The notes under the pieces: model-generated
What the model was told of the DNA's origin: nothing
Seen by the model: only the letters and a program-made list of their open reading frames with translations
The model's database searches: none
Assembly: GCA_020718585.1 (NCBI GenBank)
Contig: DYRS01000001.1
Coordinates: forward strand, 1-40,357
Direction: 5' to 3'
DNA length: 40,357 nt
Origin: Chthoniobacter flavus
Lineage (GTDB): Bacteria > Verrucomicrobiota > Verrucomicrobiia > Chthoniobacterales > Terrimicrobiaceae
Translations under genes and position numbers: made by a program
Part shown: one piece after another, positions 1 to 8,490 of the stretch
Layout: each line of letters opens with the position of its first letter
Numbering within the stretch: position 1 is the stretch's first letter

Positions 1-92
1 AGCTCCTAAATGGCTGCCCCCTTTTACGCTGGACAACTCCGACTTGAACTGGTGGTTGCTTCATGTCCGGGATCGTGCCAGATTTCCCGCCG

Positions 93-665
93 ATGAAACA
101 CGCACTATTTTCCGCGCTTCTGGGTTTGACATTTGCCACGATCTCCGCGACCAACGCACACTCTATGGAAGACATCCGCATTATTGTTAAGACCAACAAG
201 GGGGACATCGAAGGCACGCTGTTCGCCTCGAAGGCTCCCGTCACCGTCGCCAACTACCTCAACCTCGCGAAGCACGGGTATTACGACGGGCTCACGTTCC
301 ACCGGGTGATCCCGAATTTTATGATCCAGGGCGGCGACCCGACCGGCACCGGTATGGGCGGGCCCGGATACAAATTCGAGGACGAGGTCAGAACTGACCT
401 CAAGCACAAGAAGGCCGGAATTTTCTCGATGGCCAACGCCGGCCCCGACACAAATGGCAGCCAGTTTTTCATCACCCACCTTCCGACCCCTCACCTCGAC
501 GGCAAGCATACGGTCTTCGGTGAGGTCACCAAGGGACAAAATGTCGTCAACGCGATCGCCCAGGGCGACAAGATCGTGAAAATCGAAATTCTCGATTCCA
601 CCGACACGCTCTTCGATGCCGAGAAGTCGCGGATCGCGGAGTGGAACAAGTCGCTCGCCAAGTAG
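93..665 (+). CDS. Peptidyl-prolyl cis-trans isomerase, cyclophilin type, with N-terminal signal-like segment
   Basis: Translation has cyclophilin motifs [30 protein letters not shown] and NGSQFFIT; hydrophobic N-terminus [19 protein letters not shown] supports start at 93 rather than 63. Confidence 0.93.
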   Translation: MKHALFSALLGLTFATISATNAHSMEDIRIIVKTNKGDIEGTLFASKAPVTVANYLNLAKHGYYDGLTFHRVIPNFMIQGGDPTGTGMGGPGYKFEDEVRTDLKHKKAGIFSMANAGPDTNGSQFFITHLPTPHLDGKHTVFGEVTKGQNVVNAIAQGDKIVKIEILDSTDTLFDAEKSRIAEWNKSLAK

Positions 666-675
666 GTCGCACCCG

Positions 676-1692
676 ATGATCATCGTCCTCCGTCCCCATA
701 CTCCAAAGCCTGCGATTGACGAGGTCATCGCCGAGGTTGCGAAGCTCGGCTACGAACCCGCGCCGATCTATGGGGCGACCCAGACGGTGGTCGCCGCGAT
801 CGGCGACGAGCGGACCCACCAAAACCTCGAGTCCCTCACCGCGCTCCCGCAGGTCGAGAGCGTCCTGCGCGTCCAGAAGCGCTACAAACTGGCCAGCCGG
901 GAATCGCATCCGGCGGATACCGTCATTGATGTGGACGGCGTGAAGGTCGGCGGCGGGCACTTCTCGCTGATGGCCGGGCCGTGCTCGGTCGAGTCCGAGG
1001 AGCAGCTCCTCTCAACCGCCCGCGCGGTCAAGGCCGCCGGGGCGACGATCCTCCGCGGCGGTGCCTACAAGCCGCGCACGTCGCCGTATGAATTCCAAGG
1101 CCTCGGAAAAGAAGGTCTCCGACTGCTCGAGATGGCGCGCGCGGAAACCGGGCTCAAGATCATCACTGAGGTCCTCAGCGAGCGCGATGTCGAGCACGTC
1201 GCCGCCTCGGCGGACATCCTCCAAATCGGCGCGCGAAACGCGCAGAATTTCCAGCTCCTCATCGAATGCGCAAAGTCCGGGAAGCCGGTGATGCTGAAGC
1301 GAGGGATGAGCGAGAGGATCGAAGAATGGCTGCTCGCGGCGGAATACATCCTCGCCCACGGGAACCCAAACGTCTTCCTCTGCGAGCGCGGGATCCGCAC
1401 GTTCGAGACCTACACCCGGAACACGCTCGACCTCTCGGCCGTCGCGATCGCAAAAAAAGAATCCCACCTCCCGGTTATCGTGGACCCGAGCCAGGGCTGC
1501 GGGCGCTCCGACCTCGTCCTCGCGCTCTGCTGCGGCGCGGTCGCCCTCAAGGCCGACGGTCTCCTCGTCGAGGTCCACCCGAACCCCGCCGAGGCCATGA
1601 GCGACGGACAGCAGCAGGTGACGTTCGCCGCATTCCAAGAGCTCGCCGAAATGATCCGCCCGTTCCTGTCGGCCACCGGACGCACCGCGTAG
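676..1692 (+). CDS. aroF: 3-deoxy-7-phosphoheptulonate (DAHP) synthase with N-terminal ferredoxin-like regulatory domain
   Basis: MAGPCSVESEEQL, GGAYKPRTSPYEFQGLG, LKRGMS, VDPSQGCGRSDLV motifs of type I DAHP synthases; likely start ATG at 676. Confidence 0.93.
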   Translation: MIIVLRPHTPKPAIDEVIAEVAKLGYEPAPIYGATQTVVAAIGDERTHQNLESLTALPQVESVLRVQKRYKLASRESHPADTVIDVDGVKVGGGHFSLMAGPCSVESEEQLLSTARAVKAAGATILRGGAYKPRTSPYEFQGLGKEGLRLLEMARAETGLKIITEVLSERDVEHVAASADILQIGARNAQNFQLLIECAKSGKPVMLKRGMSERIEEWLLAAEYILAHGNPNVFLCERGIRTFETYTRNTLDLSAVAIAKKESHLPVIVDPSQGCGRSDLVLALCCGAVALKADGLLVEVHPNPAEAMSDGQQQVTFAAFQELAEMIRPFLSATGRTA

Positions 1693-1725
1693 CCCGCGCG
1701 GTTGCCCGCATCCCGGCCACGCCCG

Positions 1726-1776
1726 CTTCTTCCGAAAGCGCGAAAGCGGGCAAGATGCCCGCGCTCCCGGAAGAAG
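1726..1776. repeat. Nested inverted repeat, possible dispersed palindromic element
   Basis: Outer arms CTTCTTCCG (1726-1734)/CGGAAGAAG (1768-1776), inner arms GCGGGC (1746-1751) AAGAT GCCCGC (1757-1762). Confidence 0.6.
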
Positions 1777-1849
1777 AGGGATGGAAGCCCACAGTCCTTT
1801 CGGCAGAGCGACGGCTTGCACATTGGAGAGATGAGCGTGAAGCCTGATC

Positions 1850-2070
1850 TTTACCCACTCAGGCGCAGCGGGGCTGGTCGGCAATGAAAGCGTGGCCTTC
1901 GATGGGGGGACCACCAGTTTTTCGGCTGCGGCTTTTTCGACTCTTCGAATGGTTTCCGCCGCGTCGGTAGACCCATCAAATGACCGGTTCAGGATTTTTG
2001 AGATCGTGCAGGTCGAGAGTCCAAGTTCTTTCGCCAGACTTGAAACGGTCGCTTTTCGATGGGTTGACAT
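1850..2070 (-). pseudogene. LacI-family regulator fragment (N-terminal HTH only)
   Basis: MSTHRKATVSSLAKELGLSTCTISKILNRSFDGSTDAAETIRRVEKAAAEKL resembles a LacI HTH; no ligand-binding domain follows, and the open frame runs into the palindrome and the antisense strand of aroF. Confidence 0.5.
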
Positions 2071-2137
2071 AGAGGTTTAATGACCGGTCGTTGCAGGCAT
2101 TACAACAATCCCAATGAACGTTCCACCAAGGGGTTGC

Positions 2138-2599
2138 TTACGGTGCAATAATGCGGCCGGAGAAATCTGGCGAAGCCAAGGCTTGAAAGTGCCTTGTGTT
2201 GAATGTGTAGAAACGCCCGACGTTTTCCCGCTCAGCAATGGCGAGGTGATACAGGTCGTAGATGATCCCGCCACTGAGCCCCAACTCGCCAGCCCGTTTC
2301 TGAACATCACACACTTCTTCCGCCGACAAGGCGACTAAGCGGATGTAGGCAAGAATTCCGTCAGCAAGAAGCCCCCGCACCTGAGCGGCCGGCACGGCCA
2401 AGCCTCTTGGAAGCTGCGTGACCGCCGAGTGGAACTCCAGCAAACTGTGGGCATGGACGATCCCTTCGATTTTGCGGTTCATGCAGGCGCAAAGCAGGGA
2501 ATCGGCCCGCAAGAAGTGCGGGTGTTGGCGCACACTGCCTGCCACCAGCACATTGGTATCGAGGAAAACTCTCACATCAAAGGCCCGAAGCTCGAGCAT
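2138..2599 (-). CDS. PIN-domain ribonuclease toxin (VapC-like)
   Basis: VRVFLDTNVLVAG start and late YTFNTRHF motif; overlaps the 3' end of the AbrB-like gene; GTG at 2575 is an alternative start. Confidence 0.8.
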   Translation of the reverse strand: MLELRAFDVRVFLDTNVLVAGSVRQHPHFLRADSLLCACMNRKIEGIVHAHSLLEFHSAVTQLPRGLAVPAAQVRGLLADGILAYIRLVALSAEEVCDVQKRAGELGLSGGIIYDLYHLAIAERENVGRFYTFNTRHFQALASPDFSGRIIAP

Positions 2600-2852
2600 C
2601 CCTTTCCTGCCTGCCACGATGTATGGATTGCTCAATCTCTTCAAGGGAGGCTGCGGCATCAGGGGCATCCCATACCGCCCGTCCACCCTCCCGGAGAATA
2701 CGCGCAGGACTGACCATCACTCGCCGCAGACACACTTCGTCGCCTCCCATCTCTGCTTCGAGGACGTCGCCTTCTTGAAGATGCAAGCGGGAACGGAATG
2801 CCTTCGGCAAAACGAACCTCCCCGCCCGATCAATTGAAATGGTTGCTTTCAT
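2577..2852 (-). CDS. AbrB/MazE-like (SpoVT-AbrB) antitoxin
   Basis: MKATISIDRAGRFVLPKAFRSRLHLQEGDVLEAEMGGDEVCLRR is a SpoVT/AbrB fold N-terminus; directly upstream of the PIN gene. Confidence 0.8.
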   Translation of the reverse strand: MKATISIDRAGRFVLPKAFRSRLHLQEGDVLEAEMGGDEVCLRRVMVSPARILREGGRAVWDAPDAAASLEEIEQSIHRGRQERDARASGL

Positions 2853-2857
2853 GGGAA

Positions 2858-2888
2858 ATGATATGGCATATGACATTTTCTATGTCAA
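2858..2888 (-). promoter_or_regulatory. Putative toxin-antitoxin promoter with operator-like palindrome
   Basis: Minus strand TTGACA (2888-2883) and TATCAT (2863-2858); palindrome TGACAT-N5-ATGTCA at 2871-2887 overlaps the -35. Confidence 0.45.
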
Positions 2889-3059
2889 TAAAGAGATTTT
2901 TCACCTCCATTGCTCACTAGATCTGGCTGGTAGCCTACATGCTTGCAGAGGGACGAACGAGGTGGCTTGGGGTCTTCGATACCATCACTTGCTTTTCCAT
3001 CTTCGCAAAGCGAGACTGACTAGCCTGGACAAATCAAGAAAGTTTTGAACGGAGCCCTC

Positions 3060-3160
3060 GACCCCCCAATCATTACGATCCCTGCCTCGATCCCACCGAG
3101 GCGGCTTGCCCGCAGCACCCGTTTGGCAGCCTGGGCAGGGATCGTAATGATTGGGGGGTC
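3060..3160. repeat. 27-bp perfect inverted repeat with 47-bp spacer
   Basis: GACCCCCCAATCATTACGATCCCTGCC (3060-3086) and exact reverse complement GGCAGGGATCGTAATGATTGGGGGGTC (3134-3160). Confidence 0.9.
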
Positions 3161-3268
3161 ATTCAGGCGTCAGGTAATATTTCTTCCAAAATTTTTGTTT
3201 GGCTGGTTATTGTGACGTCCGCCGGGTCGGCTTCCGGGTTTCCGGTCGCTGACACGCATTTCAAACCG

Positions 3269-3766
3269 ATGGAAAAATCGTCTCCCAAACCCGCTCCGCT
3301 CTCACCCGACGACCCGAGGCTTCAGAAGTTTTCGCTATTTGCCGGCCTCGGGCGCGACGGGCTGGCCGCTCTGCTCGGCCTGACCGACATCCTGGAGGTT
3401 CCGGCCGGGGCGCGGATCGTCAGCGCGGGCGAGCCCGGCTACTGCCTCTACGTGCTCGTCGAGGGCAATGCCAAGGTGACGGTCGAGGCGGACAGTCGCG
3501 AGGTGGACCTCGCGCGGATTCTGAGCGGCGACTTTTTTGGCGAGATTGCGCTGGTTGACGACGGACCGCGCTCGGCGAACGTGACGGCGGTGGACCCGTG
3601 CGTGCTGCTCCGGATCACGCGCATGGCGATCGGCGTGCTGAGCGGGCTCCAGCCGGCGGCGGCGATTCAAATCCTCGGTGCGATCGGCCGCGCGCTGGTC
3701 GGGCGTCTCCGCGCCAGCAACCAAAAATACCTCGACATCCTTCTCAGCAAACCCGAGCAGCTCTGA
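3269..3766 (+). CDS. Cyclic nucleotide-binding (Crp-like sensor) domain protein without DNA-binding domain
   Basis: cNMP-binding signature VLVEGNAKVTVEADSREVDLARILSGDFFGEIALVDDGPRSANVTA; no HTH after it. Confidence 0.85.
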   Translation: MEKSSPKPAPLSPDDPRLQKFSLFAGLGRDGLAALLGLTDILEVPAGARIVSAGEPGYCLYVLVEGNAKVTVEADSREVDLARILSGDFFGEIALVDDGPRSANVTAVDPCVLLRITRMAIGVLSGLQPAAAIQILGAIGRALVGRLRASNQKYLDILLSKPEQL

Positions 3767-3776
3767 ACAAAACACC

Positions 3777-5078
3777 GTGGACAATCAACGCGCCCTCGCA
3801 TCCCCCGCCACCCTCACCGGCAGCACCCTGCACACCGGCGAAAATGTCACGATCACAATCCTCCCCGCGCCCGCCGGACATGGGTTCAAATTCCAGCGCA
3901 CCGACCTGCCGGACGAGCCGGTGGTGGACGCCCATGCCTCGCATGTCAAGACCGTCGAGCGCGCGACCACGCTCGTGCAGGGGACGGTAAAAATTCACAC
4001 CGTCGAGCATGTGATTTCCGCACTCAGCGGGCTTGGCGTGGACAACGCGTTGATCCGGATGGATGCGAACGAGCCGCCGATCGGCGACGGCAGTGCCGCC
4101 GCGTATGTGGACATGATTTTGAAGGCGGGGATCGTCGAGCAGGACGCCCAGCGGGTGTATTTTGACGTGGTCGAGCCGATGACGGTCGAGGTCGGCGGGT
4201 CGCTCGTGCTCATCCTCCCGGACAAAAAATTCCGCATTTCCTGCACCCAGGTCGGCCCGGAAGGCAGGTTCACGCAGTTCCTCTCGGCTGAGATCACCCC
4301 GGAATTTTACGAGAAGGAACTCGCGCCGGCGCGGACGTTTGTTTTCTACGAGGACGTGAAGCCGCTCATGGACAAGGGGCTGATCAAGGGCGGCAGCCTC
4401 GAAAACGCGATTGTCGCCCGCGGCGAAAGCGTGCTCAGCAAGGAGCCGCTCCGGTTCCCCGACGAGTTCGTGCGCCACAAGATGCTCGACATCGTCGGCG
4501 ACCTCGCGCTGTGCGGACGCCGGCTCCGCGCGCATGTTGTCGCCGTCAAGCCGGGCCATGGGATCAACACCGAGGCCGCCAAGCGGCTGGCCTCACGCCA
4601 TGCCGAGATCGTCGCCGTCGCCCCCCGCCCGCTCGCAGCCAAGCCGGGCGCGATGGATATCAACCAGATCATGAACGTCCTTCCGCACCGGTTTCCGTTC
4701 CTCATGGTGGACCGGATCATCGAGTTCCAGGGCGACACGAAGATCGTCGGGGTCAAGGCGATCTCGATCAACGAGCAGTATTTTCAGGGCCACTTCCCCG
4801 GACACCCGGTCATGCCCGGCGTGCTGCAGCTCGAGGCGATGGCCCAGGTCGCCAGCATTGTGATGATGCGAAAAACCGAAAACGAGGGGAAGATCGGGTA
4901 CTTCATGAGCGCCGACGGCGTGAAGTTCCGCAAGCCGGTGATGCCCGGCGACACACTGTTCATCGAGTGCGAGCTCACCAGCGTAAAAAAGCGCCTCGGC
5001 AAGGCCTCGTGCCAGTGCCTGGTCAACGGGGAGCTCGTCTCCGAGGCCCAACTCCTCTTCGGGCTGGTTGACAAATGA
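3777..5078 (+). CDS. lpxC-fabZ: Bifunctional LpxC deacetylase / FabZ dehydratase fusion
   Basis: N-terminal LpxC (HTVEHVISALSGLGVDNALI, GDGSA, RHKMLDIVGDL) and C-terminal FabZ (INQIMNVLPHRFPFLMVDRI, GHFPGHPVMPGVLQLEAMAQ); GTG start at 3777. Confidence 0.95.
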   Translation: MDNQRALASPATLTGSTLHTGENVTITILPAPAGHGFKFQRTDLPDEPVVDAHASHVKTVERATTLVQGTVKIHTVEHVISALSGLGVDNALIRMDANEPPIGDGSAAAYVDMILKAGIVEQDAQRVYFDVVEPMTVEVGGSLVLILPDKKFRISCTQVGPEGRFTQFLSAEITPEFYEKELAPARTFVFYEDVKPLMDKGLIKGGSLENAIVARGESVLSKEPLRFPDEFVRHKMLDIVGDLALCGRRLRAHVVAVKPGHGINTEAAKRLASRHAEIVAVAPRPLAAKPGAMDINQIMNVLPHRFPFLMVDRIIEFQGDTKIVGVKAISINEQYFQGHFPGHPVMPGVLQLEAMAQVASIVMMRKTENEGKIGYFMSADGVKFRKPVMPGDTLFIECELTSVKKRLGKASCQCLVNGELVSEAQLLFGLVDK

Positions 5079-5848
5079 CGGCGATCCACCCCAGCGCCGT
5101 CGTTGACCCGGCCGCCGCCATCGGAGACGGAACCGAGATCGGGCCGTTCTGCCACGTCGGAGCCGGCGTCGAAATCGGGCCGGGATGCCGGCTCATCGGA
5201 CATGTCACGGTCGCTGGACCCTCGAAAATCGGCGCGGGCAACACGTTCTTCCCGTATTGCTCGATCGGCCAGCGCTCGCAGGATCTCAAGTATTCCGGCG
5301 AGCCGACGCACCTCGAGATCGGCGACGACAACTCGTTCCGCGAATTCTGCACCGTGAACCGCGGGACCGTCCCCGGCGCGGTCACCCGGATCGGCAGCCA
5401 TGGGAATTTCCTCGCCTACTCGCACGTCGCCCACGATTGCACGGTCGGCGACCATGTCATCTTTTCCAATAACGGGACGCTCGCCGGGCACGTCATCGTC
5501 GAGGAACACGCGGTCATCGGCGGGCTTTCGGGGGTCCACCAGTTCTGCCGGATCGGACGCCATGCGATCATCGGCGGATGCACAAAAATCGTGCAGGACG
5601 TGCCGCCGTATATGATCGCCGACGGAAATCCGGCCGAAATCCGCGGGGTCAACCAGGTCGGGCTCGAGCGCCGGGGGTTCTCGGCCGCCGATGTGCGCTC
5701 GCTGCGCGACGCCTACCGGTTCCTCTACCGCTCGAACCTCAACGTCAACCAGGCATGCGAGCAGATCGAGGCCGAAATCCAGGCCTCCGACGTCCTCGCC
5801 CACCTCCTCGCGTTTATCCGCTCGTCCCAGCGCGGGATCGTGCGATGA
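5075..5848 (+). CDS. lpxA: Acyl-ACP--UDP-N-acetylglucosamine O-acyltransferase
   Basis: Left-handed beta-helix hexapeptides, IHPSAVVDP, GVHQFCRIGRHAIIGG; 4-nt overlap with lpxC-fabZ. Confidence 0.95.
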   Translation: MTAIHPSAVVDPAAAIGDGTEIGPFCHVGAGVEIGPGCRLIGHVTVAGPSKIGAGNTFFPYCSIGQRSQDLKYSGEPTHLEIGDDNSFREFCTVNRGTVPGAVTRIGSHGNFLAYSHVAHDCTVGDHVIFSNNGTLAGHVIVEEHAVIGGLSGVHQFCRIGRHAIIGGCTKIVQDVPPYMIADGNPAEIRGVNQVGLERRGFSAADVRSLRDAYRFLYRSNLNVNQACEQIEAEIQASDVLAHLLAFIRSSQRGIVR

Positions 5849-5868
5849 ACCGCGAAATAGCAGATGCC

Positions 5869-5959
5869 TGCGAATCACGCGAATATGCGCGAATGAAAAC
5901 CACGGAAAGGATTGTCTCCCGCGTTCCGGTTTTATTCGCGCAGATTCGCGCGTTTCGCG
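5869..5959. repeat. Imperfect inverted repeat with CGCGAAT-rich arms (about 32 nt each)
   Basis: TGCGAATCACGCGAATATGCGCGAATGAAAACC (5869-5901) versus reverse complement of 5928-5959, CGCGAAACGCGCGAATCTGCGCGAATAAAACC. Confidence 0.75.
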
Positions 5960-5978
5960 AGCGGAGGGATTTTTTCGG

Positions 5979-7586
5979 ATGCTGACGATCCGCAACCTGA
6001 AGAAGAGCCACGGCGGCCGAGTGCTCTTCGAGGACGCCTGCCTGCAGGTGAACTACGGCGAACGCGCCGCGCTCGTCGGCCCGAACGGAGCGGGGAAATC
6101 CACGCTTTTCTCGCTGATCCTGAAACGCGACGAGCCGGACGCCGGGACCGTGCAGCGCGACGAGTGGACGATGCTCGGCTACCTGCCGCAGGAGGGCGAG
6201 GCGGTCGGCGAGGAGACCGCGCTCGACATCGCCACCGGCCGCGCGGGCGAGGTTCCCGCGCTCGAGGCTCGGCTCTCGGCCCTCGAAAAACTGGGCATCG
6301 TGGAGGGTGCGGAATACCTCGAGGCCCACGCAAAGCATGAGGCGCTCTGCAGCCCGCACGTTGACGCGAAGGCCCGCAAAATGCTCAAGGGTCTGGGCTA
6401 CAGCGAGCGCGACTTCGACCGCCCCGGCAAGGAGCTCAGCGGCGGATGGGTCATGCGCGCCCACCTCGCGCGCCTGCTCGTCATGGAGCCGGACCTCCTC
6501 CTCCTCGACGAGCCGACAAACCACCTCGACCTGCTCTCGCTGCTCTGGCTCCAAAAATACCTCCAAAACTATTCCGGCGCGGTCCTCCTCATCTCGCACG
6601 ATCTGGAATTCATGGACGCGCTCGTCGGAAAGGTCTTCGAAATCTCAAATAAAAAAATCGTCTCCTACACCGGGAGCTACTCGGATGCGATGCGGCAGCG
6701 CGAGGGAAACTACGAGCAGCAGGCGGCCGCATGGAAAAACCAGCAGAAGGAAATCACCTCGCTCCAGGAATTTGCCGACCGGTTCCGCTCGGTCTCGTCG
6801 AAGGCCGCGCAGGCGCAGAGCAAGCTCAAGCAGATCGAGAGGATGGAAAAAATCGAGCGGCCGGAGCCACCGAGGAAGCCGTTTCGGTTTCGCATCCCGC
6901 AGCCTCCGCGCGGCGGCCAGCGCGCGATCACCCTCGAGGGGATCCACATGGCCTACGGCGACAACCCGGTCTATCGAGGGCTCGACCTCCTCGTCGAGCG
7001 CGGCGAACTCACCGCGCTCGTCGGCCCGAACGGCGCGGGAAAATCCACCCTCCTGAAGATCCTCGCCGGCGTCGTCCCATTCCAGAAGGGCACGCGCACG
7101 GAGGGCCACAACTCGAAGATCGGCTACTTCAGCCAGCACCGGTCGGCCACTCTCGACCCGACCAACTCGGTCATCGAGGAGGTCCTCGCCAGCAACGGCA
7201 CGCTCCGCGAGGAGGATGCCCGCGCGATGCTCGGCTCGTTCCTCTTCCGCAAGGATGACATCCATAAAAAAACTGCGGTGCTCAGCGGCGGCGAAAAGAC
7301 CCGCCTCAACCTGATCAAGTTTCTTGTTGATCCCCCGAACCTCCTCCTCATGGACGAGCCGACAACCCACCTCGACATTCTCACCGTCGAGTCGCTTGTC
7401 CTCGCGCTCGAAGCTTACGAGGGGACGCTCGTCTTCATCTCGCACGACGTGCATTTCATCCGCAAGCTCGCAAACCGGATCCTCCACATCAACGCCGGCT
7501 CGGTCACCTCGTATGCCGGCAACTACGACTACTTCCTCGAGAAATCCGGCCTCCTCGGCTCCGAACGGTTCGCGCTCACCGCCTGA
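5979..7586 (+). CDS. ABC-F family ATP-binding protein
   Basis: Two ABC domains (GPNGAGKST twice, ELSGGWVMRAHLARLL, LSGGEKTRLNLIKFL, LLLDEPTNHLD, LLMDEPTTHLD) with linker, no TM segments; ATG at 5979. Confidence 0.93.
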   Translation: MLTIRNLKKSHGGRVLFEDACLQVNYGERAALVGPNGAGKSTLFSLILKRDEPDAGTVQRDEWTMLGYLPQEGEAVGEETALDIATGRAGEVPALEARLSALEKLGIVEGAEYLEAHAKHEALCSPHVDAKARKMLKGLGYSERDFDRPGKELSGGWVMRAHLARLLVMEPDLLLLDEPTNHLDLLSLLWLQKYLQNYSGAVLLISHDLEFMDALVGKVFEISNKKIVSYTGSYSDAMRQREGNYEQQAAAWKNQQKEITSLQEFADRFRSVSSKAAQAQSKLKQIERMEKIERPEPPRKPFRFRIPQPPRGGQRAITLEGIHMAYGDNPVYRGLDLLVERGELTALVGPNGAGKSTLLKILAGVVPFQKGTRTEGHNSKIGYFSQHRSATLDPTNSVIEEVLASNGTLREEDARAMLGSFLFRKDDIHKKTAVLSGGEKTRLNLIKFLVDPPNLLLMDEPTTHLDILTVESLVLALEAYEGTLVFISHDVHFIRKLANRILHINAGSVTSYAGNYDYFLEKSGLLGSERFALTA

Positions 7587-7595
7587 CCCCCGCCA

Positions 7596-8420
7596 ATGGA
7601 AATCACCATCCGGGCCGGCTCGAAATCCCGCTACTGGCGGGACATCTGGGAATACCGCGAACTCCTCGCCACCCTCGCGGTGCGCGACATTTCCGTGCGC
7701 TATAAGCAGACCGCGCTCGGTGCCGCGTGGGCGGTCCTCCAGCCGCTCACGGCGGTGATCCTGATGACGTTTGTCTTCGGAAACCTCGTCGGGCTCAAGC
7801 CGTCGTCCGGCACATCCTACGCCGCGATGGTCCTGGCCGGCATGCTCCCGTGGCAGCTCTTCTCAAACATCCTCTCGTCGTGCGGCCAGAGCATGGTCAG
7901 CAACGCAAACCTCATCTCAAAAGTGTATTTTCCACGCGTCATCGTCCCGCTCGCCGCGCTCGCCGTCGCGCTCGTGGACTTCGTAGTCATGGCCGTCCTC
8001 TTCATCCCGATCCTCCTGTGGAAGGGCGCGTCGTTCGGTCCGCAGTGGCTCGCGCTCCCCGCATTTCTCCTGCTCGCCTGCGTCGCCGCGCTCGGCCCAG
8101 CTCTCCTCATCACTGCCCTCAACGTCAAATACCGCGACTTCCGGTTCCTCGTCCCGTTCCTCCTCCAGATGGGCCTCTACGCGTCGCCGGTCGCCTACAG
8201 CAGCTCGCTCGTCCGCGAAAAACTCGGCCCCGCCGCCGCCCACCTCTACGCCCTCAACCCGCTCGTCGGGGTCATTGACGGCTTCCGCTGGGCGCTCAAC
8301 GGCGGCGCATTCCCCCCGCCCACCGAACTCGCCGTCTCCTGCGCGGTCACCGCCGCCCTCCTCGTCGCCGGCCTCAAGTATTTTCGGAACGTCGAACGCC
8401 AGTTCGCCGATGTCATCTGA
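7596..8420 (+). CDS. ABC-2 type permease, polysaccharide export (Wzm-like)
   Basis: LLATLAVRDISVRYKQTALGAAWAVLQPL N-terminus and ALNVKYRDFRFLVPFLLQMGLYASPVAYS; multiple TM segments. Confidence 0.88.
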   Translation: MEITIRAGSKSRYWRDIWEYRELLATLAVRDISVRYKQTALGAAWAVLQPLTAVILMTFVFGNLVGLKPSSGTSYAAMVLAGMLPWQLFSNILSSCGQSMVSNANLISKVYFPRVIVPLAALAVALVDFVVMAVLFIPILLWKGASFGPQWLALPAFLLLACVAALGPALLITALNVKYRDFRFLVPFLLQMGLYASPVAYSSSLVREKLGPAAAHLYALNPLVGVIDGFRWALNGGAFPPPTELAVSCAVTAALLVAGLKYFRNVERQFADVI

Positions 8421-8490
8421 TTTCTCGGCGGCGAGATGCGCCCGCAAATATTCCGTTGGGAAAATTCGCCCGCCTGTGATAAGTTAAGCC

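Noticed and set aside
1012-2070. Full-length 352-aa LacI-like protein
   Set aside because: Only the first 60 or so residues look like LacI; the rest is palindrome plus antisense of aroF
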